A stretch of 64,000 nt of DNA, from positions 558,001 through 622,000 of the forward strand of contig JAKJHU010000082.1 in assembly GCA_022316685.1 (NCBI GenBank). The letters are read 5' to 3'. A model generated the notes under the pieces. That model ran no database searches. It saw only the letters and a program-made list of their open reading frames with translations, and was not told the origin of the DNA. Within the stretch, counting starts at the first letter, position 1; every line of letters begins with the position of its first letter. The DNA is from Progne subis subis (lineage: Eukaryota > Chordata > Aves > Passeriformes > Hirundinidae). The position numbers and the translations under genes were made by a program. Shown piece by piece: positions 1 through 10,588 of this stretch.

Positions 1-252
1 TGCTCATAGCAGGTTTTGAACCTCCTTCTGGAAATGAAATAGTATCAATATAAAGATGCTTAAAAGCTTTAATGTAATAGCATTTCTCTAGTTAATCGGC
101 AGCAGCAGAAAAAAATGTTCTCATAATTTTACACAGTCTGTTTTTAATGCCAATATTAAATACAGGATCTTGCAAAACAGCTGCTAGAATTAAAGCCAGT
201 TCAAGTCAGTCTGTTGCTTCCAATGATCTTGACATCTTCCGAATGACCAGGA
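1..252. other. Non-coding flank left of ERV-A
   Basis: No gene, RNA or recognisable repeat is visible here. The sequence is AT-rich genomic DNA that ends at the left terminus of the ERV-A LTR. Confidence 0.6.
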
Positions 253-542
253 TGTGGGAGATTAGGGACAGGTGGTCGGAAGACATCACGCTGTAGGGGC
301 AGACAGAACCCCTCTCTCAACACTTAGTTGTTTAGTGTCCCTGATAAGGTAAGCAACACGTAGTTTGTAACGTAAACAGATGGAAGTGATGTAGCAAACA
401 GAGGTTTTATAACTCCATGTAACCAGTTAATAAACACCATTTGCCATCTACCACACTGGTGTCTGTGAGCTGGTGGTCCGAGCAGCCTGAGTGTGGCTGC
501 CGTGTCGTTCCCGAACCAGGTCGCTACGCCTCAGCGGAGGCA
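253..542 (+). repeat. ERV-A 5' LTR
   Basis: It starts TGTGGGAG and ends GGAGGCA, and its near copy lies at 3066-3356. It carries a TATA-like TTTTATAAC (405-413) and AATAAA (429-434). This close spacing implies a very short R region, as in alpha- and betaretroviral LTRs. Confidence 0.9.
405..434 (+). promoter_or_regulatory. LTR TATA-like box and poly(A) signal
   Basis: TTTTATAAC at 405-413 is followed 15 bases later by AATAAA at 429-434. Both are kept in the 3' LTR (3218-3226 and 3242-3247). Activity is inferred only from layout. Confidence 0.6.
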
Positions 543-573
543 GGGAGGATGCTCCCGGACCCGCGAGAGGAGG

Positions 574-1181
574 ATGGAAGCCCTCGTGAAGGTCGTATCT
601 CAGATTCATAAACAAGGGGGATTGATTGTAAAGCAAAAGATTTTACCCTCGCAGTGACGAGGCTTTTGCAACTTGGGGTCATTGATTGAGCGGTGGACAT
701 TCTCCACCCAGATATATGGGGTCAATGCACAAAAGCTCTTGCCGAAGACACTATGTCTTCCGGCTCGGGGAAAAATCTTAAGGCATGGGGAAAAGTCATG
801 CAAGCTTTGAAAAAGGCTCTGCAAGAGCAGGAGACCTGGAAAGCTGCACACAATTGTCTAAAATTTATGTCGCAGCTCAGTGTAGGCGCAGCAACACAAA
901 CTGTTCCAGATAAAGCTTTTTCAGAGGATCATCAGAGCATAGAAAAATGCGGTCTGAAGGTCAATGACTGTGTTCAGACTGCTGATAAGGTTGGTTCTGC
1001 CAACTGCAGAAACTTGGAGGAGCAAAATCTCCCTCCAAAGGCTTCAAGCCCAGAATTACCTGCTGAAGGAAAAACACAAGCAAAATTGTTTTGGGATGGT
1101 TTAACTGAGGAAGCCAGGAATGCTGCCGTGGGATCGCTGTTGGGGGGGCTGAGGAGGGACCCCCACCCTATGCCGCAATGA
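574..1181 (+). pseudogene. ERV-A gag 5' part (matrix-like), broken
   Basis: This is the N-terminal (matrix) region of a beta-like avian Gag polyprotein, which would coat the membrane side of the particle. The first ATG is at 574. The frame hits UGA at 655-657, and the homologous reading continues one frame over, implying a one-base deletion near 655. A second UGA lies at 687-689, after which the frame is open to 1181 (motif DILHPDIWGQCTKALAEDT near its start). The family match is from recognition of this motif and the downstream basic/Gln-rich helix, not from a search. The normal 5' leader and primer site are missing just upstream. Not functional. Confidence 0.75.
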
Positions 1182-1790
1182 GTTGCACTGGCTCCCTGCG
1201 AGAGAACGGGAATGTAGTTGGACTGAAACATTTGTTAGATAACGAGGAGACGGAAAACAAAGAAGTTCTTTTAAATAGCGGGCCTGTTGCCAACAAAAAC
1301 AAAGACAGTTTGTTTGATAACACGGACGCGCGCGAGCAGAAGAAGGGGGAAGAACTCAAAGGGGAAATTAAAGCTAATCTTTGCCAAAAAGATTCTTTTA
1401 AGGTACACAGTTTAAAGGGGGGAAGAAAGAGTGGCTCAGCCCTGAGGGAAAGAGGCGGGGTCGGAGCCCGACCAAAAGGTTCCAGAGCCCAGAAGCAGCC
1501 AGTCAGTCGACTTCTGGCTCTGAATCGGACTCTAGCTGGGACTGGGACAGCCAGTCCTCTGCTGCCGGCTCTGGCTCCAGCTCCGACAAAGAAGAAGTAA
1601 CAGTATATAAAATCAGTAATAACAATGTTTCTACTCGGGTTGAGGGGAAGTCAGAAAAAGAACAAACTCCTCTCATAGACTGGAGGAAAATAAAAATGGC
1701 ATGCTTTAAATGTGGACAGGCATTTAAATTGGGCGAACGTGCAAATTATCAGACTCCTACCTTCAGTACCCCAATCAATTAGACCCTATC
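1178..1790 (+). pseudogene. ERV-A gag middle part, frame-shifted and truncated
   Basis: This continues gag in shifting frames. One frame is open from 1178 to 1600 and is charged and Lys/Glu-rich. From about 1500 a different frame reads a Ser/Asp/Trp-rich acidic linker, typical of the region before capsid in avian beta-like Gags, ending with a short Cys-containing segment near 1696-1730. It stops at a UAG near 1779. Capsid, the proper zinc-knuckle domain and all of pro-pol are absent. The sequence runs almost straight into env, so a large deletion junction lies around 1730-1810. Confidence 0.65.
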
Positions 1791-1799
1791 AGATTCTTA

Positions 1800-2886
1800 C
1801 AGCACGCAGACACAGGAGAGAGGCCACACCTGGCACCTCCTCATTCAGTCCTTTAGCTATCTACCAAAAACCTAAGTCAGATCCTTACAATCCATTTCTT
1901 AGTGTGTTAAATGCTACCTTTTTGTCGTTGAATCAATCCAATCCAAACTTTACAAAATCATGCTGGTTATGTTATAATGCAGAACCTCCTTTTTATGAAG
2001 ACATCGCCCTTGATGATGCTTTCGAATATTCTGCAGCAGATAATTCACACAACTGTAGGTGGGACACCCCCCGGAGGGAAATTACCCTGAGTCAAGTCAC
2101 AGGCCAAGGCAAGTACTTTGGCAATGTAACCTTAGCAAAGCAGATGGGAAATGTCTGTGCTGAGTTCATCCAACCTAGTCAAAAGACTGATAAGTGGGCA
2201 GTTCCATTTGTACCAGGAATGTGGGTTTGTCAACAATCTGGAAAAACCCCTTGTGTGTACCTTGGTAAATTCAATAACCTTGCTGACTTTTGTGTCCAAG
2301 TTCTAATTGTTCCTAGAGTCCTGTATCACCAAGAAGAAGAAATGTATCACTTTTTAGAAGAAACCATCCAGCTCCGCAAAAGAGAAGTAATGACAGGTAT
2401 AACCATTGCAATGCTCCTTGGCCTAGGAGCCACTGGTGCAGCCACAGGTGTTTCAGCTCTCGTGACCCAACACCAAGGACTTTCTCAGCTGCAAATGACC
2501 ATTGATGAGGACTTGTTAAGAATTGAAAAATCCATCTCCTCTCTGGAGGAATCTATCTCCTCGCTTTCGAAGTCGTCCTGCAGAACAGGCGAGGACTGGA
2601 CCTCTTGCTCATGCAGCAAGGAGGCCTGTGTGCCGCCTTGAGAGAGGAATGCTGTTTTTATACAGACCATACTGGAGTCGTGCGAGACTCCATGGCTGAA
2701 CTGAGAGAAAGACTAGCCCAGAGAAAGAGAGAGAGAGAGGCCCAACGAGGATGGTTCGAGTCATGGTTCAATCAGTCCCCATGGCTGGCCACCCTTGTTT
2801 CCACCCTAATAGGTCCTCTCACCATGATACTCTTGATATTGATTTTTGGGCCTTGCATTTTAAACAAGTTAGTGTCGTTTGTTTGA
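1800..2886 (+). pseudogene. ERV-A env remnant, gamma/type-D-like, 5'-truncated and frame-shifted
   Basis: This is the C-terminal part of a surface unit plus the transmembrane unit of a retroviral envelope glycoprotein. Visible marks are a CWLC motif in the surface part, several N-X-S/T sites, a basic RKR stretch near 2380 followed by a Gly/Ala-rich fusion-peptide-like segment, a heptad region, a CX6CC motif (2629-2655) and a final hydrophobic membrane span (about 2783-2880). CWLC plus CX6CC is the signature of gamma-type envelopes, which type D betaretroviruses also carry. The N-terminal signal peptide and most of the surface unit are deleted. A one-base frameshift near 2565-2575, just before the conserved segment upstream of CX6CC, splits the frame in two (upstream frame stops at 2641, downstream frame stops at 2886). 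Not functional as it stands. Confidence 0.85.
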
Positions 2887-3051
2887 AGCCGTTTAGAGAA
2901 AGTCGACATCCTATTTGTCGAACGCCTGCAATTACCATGAAGTGCACTTATTACTAACATGTTATATCGCTTTTGTATCCTATTATACTAACTTAACAGC
3001 TTTTGCATTTTTTATAACATTTATACCTTTATAGATTTTTTACTTAATCAT

Positions 3052-3065
3052 GAGGGGAGGGGAGA
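3052..3065 (+). other. ERV-A polypurine tract
   Basis: A purine-only GAGGGGAGGGGAGA directly abuts the TG of the 3' LTR. This is the usual position and composition of the plus-strand primer for reverse transcription. Confidence 0.85.
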
Positions 3066-3356
3066 TGTGGGAGATTAGGGACAGGCGGTCGGAAGATATC
3101 GCGATGTACGGGCAGAGAGAATCCCTCCCTCAACACTTAGTTGGTTAGTGTCCTTGATAAGGTAAGCAACACGTAGTTTGTAACGTAAGCAGATGGAAGT
3201 GATGTAGCAAACAGAAGTTTTATAACTCCATGTAACCAGTCAATAAATGCCATTAGCCGTCCACCACATTGGTGTCTGTGAGCTGATGGCCCGAGCAGCC
3301 TGGGTGTGGCTGCCGTGTTGTTCCTGGAACCAGGTCGCTACGCCTCAGCGGAGGCA
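3066..3356 (+). repeat. ERV-A 3' LTR
   Basis: It is a direct repeat of 253-542 with about 26 differences by eye. It keeps TATA-like and AATAAA motifs. Confidence 0.9.
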
Positions 3357-6300
3357 GCACCAGCTAAAGGTCTACCTTTTCAACACACCTGTACAGCAAA
3401 TAAATCTTTCTGTCCAGCTTTGTGGCTTCATGTCATACACCCAAAAGACTCCAAGGACATTTAATGCCTCCTCCAACTGTGTCCTTCATTCTTTAGTCTT
3501 CCCATTCTGTAAGGCAGAGGTCCATCTCTTCCACTTTTTTTCTTAACACATTTCTCCAGCTAAAAATAGCTTCTGCCTCCCTCCTGCTGGCTTCCCACTG
3601 CTGCCTCACCTCCAGTCCTTCCAGTTACACATCTATCAGCCTCCTCTCCCCCAGAAACACAAAAACTTTCCTCCTGACATTGCCTGAATCTCTCCTTATT
3701 CCAAATCACCCTAAACGCTCCTCCTTAAGAAGAACTAGTACCCTTGAATGAGGTCCTGCCCTTATCTTCTATATATATTTGTGCTTGGATTTTAGCAAAC
3801 TGAAGGACCTGGCAATCACTCGAGCAAGAAATGACAGGGATACCAGAGCATATCTGCTTCAAGATCCCATATAAGTTCTGTCATCCCCTTATCTTTTACA
3901 GAGCCTGGCAGAGGACAAGTCCCATGACAATTTCCAAGAGTAACCCACAGAAAGGCCAAAGATCCATTAATGATCTGTGCTCAGGGCACTCGCACCGCAG
4001 AGATGCAAACCACAGCACTGCACCCAGAGGGGATGGACAAAGCACTGAAAGAATCATTGTGGTGGCACACAAGGAAATGAGCAGAGTAAGACACAAAAGC
4101 ACAGGTTACATTTCCAGTTTGAAGAGAAATGCACTTGCACACCTACTGCACCCCAGGCAGCTGCTCCCAATTCTCCTCGTACAACCACACTGTACAGCTT
4201 GCTCCCATCTTTAACTTCCTTCTTTGGACCAAATCACAGACCCAGCTTCACACCCAACCATCCCAAAGAGATTCTGAGTTCCTGGCAAAGCAACTGAACA
4301 GTGTATTTGACAATTCACACTATTCTGGATGCACATGGAAACGAGTCCTCTCCAACACTGCTCTCTGGGCTCCCCACTGCAAGCCCCAGTTACCACAGCA
4401 AAATGAGGCATCCACTAAGTGCTGTCCATACTCATCCGATGAACACATAAACTGAAACTCAAATGAACCAAACTCAGGGAACAACTATTTTTAGAAACAG
4501 GAAATTATCATAATCCTAAATTACAAGATCAGGATTACCGTCAATTAATTAATATTTTGTGCTAAGCATACAATGCCTTTACATGTCAAATGCCTTTTCA
4601 GCAGTATTGAGAAGGAGATCTCTGACTGGGTGAAGGCAGAATTATAAAGAAAAAAAAAAAATCCCAATCCTTAATCTTTAAAGAGCATTACTGCTTCCTA
4701 AATCCTAGCCAGGGCTAATAAATCCTTTTATCATTTCAAATCTAATTTCTGTAAATACCTTATGAAAAGGTATTTGAAAATATAAGAATATGCTTTTTAT
4801 AATTGTGCAAAACAATTCAACACATTTGCTTACTCAATCTTGTTAACTTCTAGAAAAGGAGAAGGAAAAATTGTCCATCTGTAAAGAAAATATTTCATGA
4901 AAGTCCTTTTGATTTTTTTTCATATCCCCAAATGGCCAAAGAGAAAGAACTGCACCTACTTATAAGAAGGAACATATACAAAACCAGGCAATTCAGGCAA
5001 AGTTCTTTGGCTAGAAATTAACACAAATCAGTAGCTATCAGCCATGTACAAATTCCTTATCCAGCAACACTGGAAAGATAGCTACAGTCTCGAAAATGAC
5101 TTAGCGTCACATCATTTTATCCCACAGAATCCTCACAGCTTTCTCCTTTCGGCAATGAAATGGTTTATTTGTATTTTTTTCAGATCCTCTTGATCAAGAA
5201 TCAATTTAATTAGAGGAGAAAAAAAATTAGGTTTTGTTCTGCCCCAGGTACCATCACAATACACATTAATCATGTTCCTATTGCACAAGTAAATTAAATT
5301 TTTGTTTACGCAGTTGGATTTTCACAAATGCAATTAAAGGTAGGATTTTTGAGCACAAAAAGTTGTGACGGATTGCATAATGACATCTTAAGGAAAAATA
5401 CATATTTATGCCTTTTTATTTCCACATGAAGAAACTTTATTTTGGAATCCATGCAGGCTCAAGAAATCAGATTTAAAACAGGTCTCCAAAGAGGCACCAT
5501 TGTTTAACCCTCAATAGTTTTATACTAATGGTGGTGTCTGAAAGACATTTATTCTGAATGGTGAAGATGCTCTCAAGTTCCATTTCCCCTCCCGCTCTCT
5601 GAGAGAAGAGAGAGAGACACAGGTTTTTCTAATGATGGTATATTTAGATATCTTCTTTAACTGAGAAAATATGATGTTTTTCCCAGGCAGCTAGGACAGA
5701 TAGGCCCAATATCCCTGAGCCAAGAAAAAAGATGTATTTTGGAGTACGTCTCTTCGATATAGTGGGGCAGCTGAGAACTCAAACTGAATTTAAGGACAGA
5801 ATAATTTATGCTGAATCCTCATGACCACAGTGAGCTCCTTTAACTGCCTGAACAAGTTTAAGGCCTGAGAGGGACGCTGCAAAAGCCAACACTTCGCATA
5901 ACAACTGACCCCCATGGAATTGGAGATCAGAGAAACTCACCTCAACTCCCCTCCAAGGGAGCAGGAAGGCATTTAAACACTTGAAAAGCAAATTATATCC
6001 TTTCTTTCTACAAAATTAATGTGAAAAACTTCAAAAAGCTTCCAAAATGGATATCTGCTACAAGCCTTAGAGTGCAACAGTGGGATAGAGCTGGCAAAGA
6101 GGAAAGAGAAGGCAGAGAAGAAAACCAAAGAGCAGAAAAATGCAAATGAGTGCTCAAGTTTTTATCGTAAGTGTGCAGGTAAAATTCAAGCAGCTAAAAC
6201 AAAAGCAAGATATAAGTTCTACAGCCCGTGGCACAGGGAAATAGGAATGGAGATAATGTAAGGAAGCCCCTAAGAACTTAATAGAGAACCATCAGACTGT

Positions 6301-6390
6301 TAAATAAAAACGGAAATATAAAAATATAAGTGCCAAGTGCAGCAGATCAAATGAGAAAACTTAAAATAATTTAAGAAAGACTGAAGTTGC
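3357..6390. other. Non-coding DNA between ERV-A and ERV-B
   Basis: I see no gene. The first kilobase is pyrimidine-rich (about 3560-3720), the rest AT-rich. Short open stretches have no recognisable protein features. Confidence 0.55.
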
Positions 6391-6396
6391 CTACAG

Positions 6397-6728
6397 TGTG
6401 GTATTTCTCCACGAGACTAGATGACCGCCAATGGCAAAAAGAAAGAGCCTACTCTTTGTCCGGGGGGAAATATTGCTTTATTTTCCAGTCCTGCCCTGCT
6501 TGGCTGGAGATCTTCCCAATAGCTCACCAGTGCCAGAGAGAGCCCGGCCCTGCCCATACGGGGCGTTTCCCCCAGGGGCAGGGCCCAGAGGCAGGGACAA
6601 GACATCACCTAATCAGGGAGAAGTGGCAGTGGAAAAGAGTTAGGTTACAGCTGAGTAAGGACAAACCACATGATACAGATTACAAATCCGATAAAACACA
6701 ATATAAAACAAATTAACGCATTACAACA
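6397..6728 (-). repeat. ERV-B 3' LTR
   Basis: It has TG/CA termini and pairs with 13051-13384. On the minus strand an AATAAA poly(A) signal lies near 6478-6483. Its outer edge adjoins the CTACAG target duplication. Confidence 0.92.
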
Positions 6729-6742
6729 CTTCCCCTTTTCTT
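6729..6742 (-). other. ERV-B polypurine tract
   Basis: On the minus strand AAGAAAAGGGGAAG directly precedes the 3' LTR, the expected position for the plus-strand primer. Confidence 0.85.
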
Positions 6743-6807
6743 ATTAAATTAAGAAGAAGGAAGGCTCGGTTTGTGGGAGATGTTCAAAGTTCAGACCTTG
6801 AGTACGT

Positions 6808-7921
6808 TTAAAGTTGCAGAAGAAAAATTACCTTTAGTGCAAACAAACTGTTTAGAAAAACACTGTTAAGGAATAATGATAAGAAGGTTCGGTGCTTTCT
6901 CCTCCTCCAGGCAGCACTGGCCACTTGTGGGGCCTCTGCAGGTGGCTTTGCAGTTTTAGGGATGAAAGGTTTCACCCACTTGGCTGGCACCCACTTGGGA
7001 CCTGAGGGAGTGGACACACAGGCGTACCCATGACCCCAGGTGATCAGATCATGAGGACCCTCTGTTCCCCTGGTTGCTGGATCCTTTACCATTACCGGTG
7101 GCTTTGCTTTCAGCTGCAGTTGGCAGTTCTCTCTGAAATGACGCACAATTGGTGGGTTAAGATTTTTCAAACGTACAATATAAAAAGTTCAGAGCGAACA
7201 AGGCTTTGGACAACTGGATTTGGGGTGTTTCTAGTTTTAGAGACTGATCTTGTTGGCTGAGGACCCTTTTGAGATTTTGATGGGTTCTTTCCATGATGGC
7301 CTGACCTGTCGGGGAGTAGGGGATGCCTGTTATGTGCTCTGCTCCCCATTGCTGCAGGAAGCTTCTGAACTCCTTGAATGTGTACGTGGGTTCATTATCA
7401 GTTTTTATTGATTTGGGGATGCCCAGGAAGGAGAAAGCCTGTATTAGGTGTTTCATGGCATTACCAGACTTCTCCCCTGCGTGGGCAGAGGCATAGACAG
7501 CTCCAGAAAAGGTGTCCACAGACACGTGGACATACTTTTGCCTACCAAAGGATGTGATGTGTGTCACATCCGTCTGCCATACCTCACAGCTGTTCAATCC
7601 CCTGGGGTTTGCTCCTGCACTCAGGGCTGGGAGTGCGTGTTGCTGGCACGAGGGACACATTGACACAATTGCCCGAGCCTGTTCCCGAGTTGGGTGGAAC
7701 TGGCGGACGAGGCCTGGTGCATTCTGGTGAAAAAGCTGATGACTGATTTTGGCTTGTCCAAAGATGTCTGGGAGTGGGGCCATCTCCACAGGCACAGCAA
7801 GAGCATCAGCCCTTCTGCTGCCCTCGGCTATGAATCCTGGTAAATCGGTGAGTGATCTGATGTGCATCACATAAAATTGTTGCTCTTGGTGGGAGATCAG
7901 ATTTACTAGTTTTGAGAGCAA
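6808..7921 (-). pseudogene. ERV-B integrase (with RNase H tail), frame-shifted near the C-terminus
   Basis: This is the end of Pol, the enzyme that joins viral DNA to the chromosome. The open segment 7921-7157 begins with the RNase H tail. It then has the zinc-binding HHCC set (His61, His65, Cys89, Cys92) and the catalytic D-D-35-E set (Asp118, Asp175, Glu211), so all seven key residues are intact. The motif after the second Asp reads DNEP rather than the usual DNGP. A frame change near 7157-7170 moves the C-terminal DNA-binding domain (segment ending WVPAKWVKP) into 7170-6808. No env gene follows; the polypurine tract comes within 70 bases. Inactive because of the shift. Confidence 0.88.
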
Positions 7922-7946
7922 GTTGAAAAGTGCGGGATTGGAGACC

Positions 7947-8222
7947 TCACTCAGTAGCTTGTTCAGCTCTGGATACTACACCTGCCACATAGGCCGAATC
8001 TGTGATCAAACTGAATAGCTCAGGAAACTTTTCAAAAGCTCTAACAACTGCAGCCAGCTCAGCTACCTGAGGTGATCCTTCCACCTCGACAATATCTTTT
8101 TCCCACTGCTGAGTTTGAGGATTTTTCAATGTTATTACTGATTTATGAGATGTTCCAGATGCATCTGTAAAAACAGTTAAAGCCTTTAAAGGCCTCCTGT
8201 TCTGAACACTTTTTAATGACAA
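7947..8222 (-). pseudogene. ERV-B RNase H domain
   Basis: This open segment of Pol holds the RNase H core that degrades RNA in RNA-DNA hybrids. Motifs in order are TVFTDASGT (Asp20), VAELAAVV (Glu55) and LITDSAYV (Asp75), the first three acidic residues of the active site. It is separated from the reverse transcriptase and integrase segments by stops or shifts (near 8222-8304 and 7921-7947), so it survives only as a fragment. Confidence 0.85.
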
Positions 8223-8303
8223 TTTGAACTGAATTTGTTTTCTAAATAATTTGTGAGCAGGCCGATAAATTGAAATTTGACCAGTGTAGCTATCCAGAGC
8301 AAA

Positions 8304-9580
8304 CTACAAAGCTTCATTTTCATGAATCAGGTGCTCCAACATTGCTTTTGTGATTTGGCCCGAGTTTATCTCAATTGGGAGGTGAATACACTCAAAATCA
8401 CATCCTGCCAACTCCCTGATCCGGGTCCTGGCTTTCCGGATCAGTTCTGCTACCAGTTCCTGTGGCCTGGTCATTCTTTTGGACCAGTGGTGACTGAGGA
8501 AAACCCACTCTATGATTAAGAGGGGATCCCTACAGTCTCTGTCCTTTTTTGATTTTTCCACTCTTTCCCTGGAAAATCATCCCGTCTAAGTGTGGCAATT
8601 TGCCTAAAATGATGACTTTGAATGGCAAGTCTGATTTGCACCTGTTGACCTGTCGGGTGGCCATACAGTCCTGTACCTTTTCTAGGGCTGCTCTTGCCTC
8701 TTGGGTGAGGGTCCTTGGAGAACTTAGCTCCTCTCCCCCTTTTAAAAGATTAAAAAGGGGTCTAGGTCTTCAGTGGTCAGACCTAGCCAAGGTCTTACCC
8801 AATTTAAGGACCCACACAACTGCTGGACATCTGCTAAGGTCTTGATGTTATTTTTGACAACCAATTTTTGCGGCACAATGGTCCGCTTACAAATCTCCAG
8901 ACCCAGGCACTTCCAAGGCAGCATCCTTTGAATCTTTTCCTCTTGAAGCTCGAACCCTGCAGCAACCAAAGAATCGATTGTCAGGTCAAGCGCGTGGGAC
9001 AGTAAGTCATCATTGGGGGCACACACAAGCACATCATCCATGCAGTGCAGGATGATGGTTTCTCCTGCAGCTGCACGCACTGGGGACAGCAGGGAAGAGA
9101 GGAACCACTGACAAATAGATGGAGAGTTCTTCATCCCTTGGGGAAGAAATTTCCAGTGGTATCTTTTCCCCGGGGCTTCTCGGTTGAGGGTAGGGACCGA
9201 GAAGGCGAAACGTGGGGCATTGTCAGGGTGCAGAGGGATCTGGAAAAAACAATCTTTGATATCAATAATTGCCAAATTCCAATTTTGGGGAAGCATTGCT
9301 GGGGATGGCATCCCTGGTTGGAGAGAACCCATGTCCTCAATGACATTATTAATTTGACAGAGATCGTGGAGGAGCCGCCACTTGCCTTTGCCTTTTTGAT
9401 AACAAAGACTGGGAAATTCCACGGAGATGTGGTTTCCACAATGTGGCCTTTAGCTAGCTGTTCATCCACTAGCCCCTGAAGCATCTTCAATTTTTCTTTA
9501 CTGAGTGGCCACTGCTCTACCCAGGCTGGTGAATCAGTTTTCCAATTGAGTTTCTGGGTAGGGCGCTCTTCAGTGGCCAC
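8304..9580 (-). pseudogene. ERV-B reverse transcriptase, altered active site (CMDD) and frameshifts
   Basis: This is the RNA-dependent DNA polymerase part of Pol. The N-terminal segment (9580-9131) includes WPLSKEKL and the fingers region. A frame change near 9400 passes the homologous reading to 9422-8742, which holds the first catalytic Asp ([10 protein letters not shown], residue 54), the LPQG turn (93-96) and the active-site box. The box reads CMDD (127-130) instead of the family's YMDD. The thumb/connection part continues in 8561-8304 after further breaks. The Tyr-to-Cys change plus frameshifts mean it is dead in this copy. Family assignment to beta-like retroviruses rests on motif spacing and the neighbouring dUTPase-like region. 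Confidence 0.88.
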
Positions 9581-9854
9581 AGCCTGAAAAACCAGAAGGG
9601 CATGTGGAATCCCAATCGTGACCCCCCCACTGGGCCATCAGGTCTCTCCCCCACAAGGGCTCTGAGTAATCTAAGACAAATGGATGCAGCGTAGCTAATT
9701 GTCCATTTGGCCCCTTAATTTGTACAACGCTTTTTGATTGTTTTGCCCATTTCATTCCCCCTATACCTTCTACGTGCCTGGCCGCATTTTGAAGTTCCCA
9801 ATGTGAGGGCCACATCCTTTCCGGTACAATCGTTATATCCACGTATGTGTCCAA
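9570..9854 (-). pseudogene. ERV-B aspartic protease, catalytic motif degraded
   Basis: Retroviral protease cleaves Gag and Pol and works as a dimer with one DTG(A) motif per chain. Here the motif region near the start of this segment reads DTYVD before ITIVPERMW, so the Gly after Thr is lost. The rest fits the family: a Gly-rich flap-like region, then WGRDLMAQW near the end. The segment overlaps the start of the reverse transcriptase segment in another frame, as expected for a pro-pol frameshift junction or a decay indel; I cannot tell which. Confidence 0.8.
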
Positions 9855-9904
9855 AACGCCTTTGTGGTTTATTACTTCCCCACTGTGACGGACCTCACAC
9901 CCTA

Positions 9905-10318
9905 TTATGAGTTTGTCCCTCCCAGTAACTCGTGTGGGGCAAACATCAAGGTGTTTGTTCCTGGTGCTGTTTTTTCAGGGAACGGGTCAGGTGCTGGAAT
10001 TGCCTGAGCTGTTACCTGCCCCTTAGGCAGAAACAAAGGTGGGCGGACACAGCGCAGCCAGAGAACTAGTTGTTTAGGGTTTGATGAGATGAGACCCAGA
10101 AGGATCTCGATCTCTCTCGGTTTGTACTTGGTGTCCCCAAGGATGACATACTTACTGCCAACACGCTGCCAGGAGCCTAGCACTTGTAGATCCAATGAAC
10201 CTAAATGCCAGTCTGTGTCACTTAGGTGCAAGGATTCTGTCAGTTGTAACCTAAAAGGCTTTTGGAGACATTCTGTGGTTAGACAGGGTCTGCCTATGTC
10301 ATGATCTGAAAGGGTCAT
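9905..10318 (-). pseudogene. ERV-B dUTPase-like / pre-protease region
   Basis: In betaretroviruses the pro frame begins with a dUTPase-like domain before the protease. This open stretch has the segment PPLFLPKGQVTAQAIPAP, which resembles the C-terminal part of that domain as found in avian beta-like elements. It lies directly upstream of the protease remnant on the same strand. I do not see a full set of the five dUTPase motifs, so enzymatic activity is not implied. Confidence 0.55.
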
Positions 10319-10546
10319 ACCTGGTGACTTCTGCTGAAAGACAGAACTGGTTATAACGGGATTTTTTAATTTAACATTTGCATTTTTTAGTTTTTTCTCC
10401 CTCCTCCTCGGATTTGCCCTATTTATGTCAGCACGCTGGGCAAGTAAGCGCTGGCATTTTAGTTTTTTGAAAAATTCCCTTTGAACTCTTGAGACCTCCC
10501 GCCCCCATTGTCCTGAAAGTCCAGAAATTGCTTCTTAATTTAAAGG

Positions 10547-10588
10547 GCATTGAGATGCCCAGTGTCCAGCCTGACCACACAGGAGTCA
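10547..10588 (-). pseudogene. ERV-B nucleocapsid zinc knuckle, first Cys codon is a stop
   Basis: A CX2CX4HX4C nucleocapsid knuckle is recognisable (CGQAGHWASQC on the minus strand). The codon where the first Cys is expected is UGA (10588-10586), which also ends the upstream gag segment. Such knuckles bind and package genomic RNA; this one is broken. Confidence 0.7.

Larger units (their letters stand above)
253..3356 (+). mobile_element. ERV-A: internally deleted provirus (LTR-gag pieces-env piece-LTR)
   Basis: Two direct repeats of about 290 bp (253-542 and 3066-3356) bracket about 2.5 kb. Inside are gag-like segments (574-1790) followed directly by an env segment (about 1800-2886) and a polypurine tract. 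No protease, reverse transcriptase or integrase is present, so this is a deletion derivative unable to replicate alone. The leader between the 5' LTR and the first gag ATG is only about 31 bases and shows no tRNA primer site, so the primer-binding region also seems lost. The LTRs differ at roughly 26 of 290 positions by eye, making this the oldest of the three proviruses. No duplication abuts the TG/CA ends exactly, but ACCAG occurs 2 bp outside each end (246-250 and 3359-3363). Confidence 0.9.
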
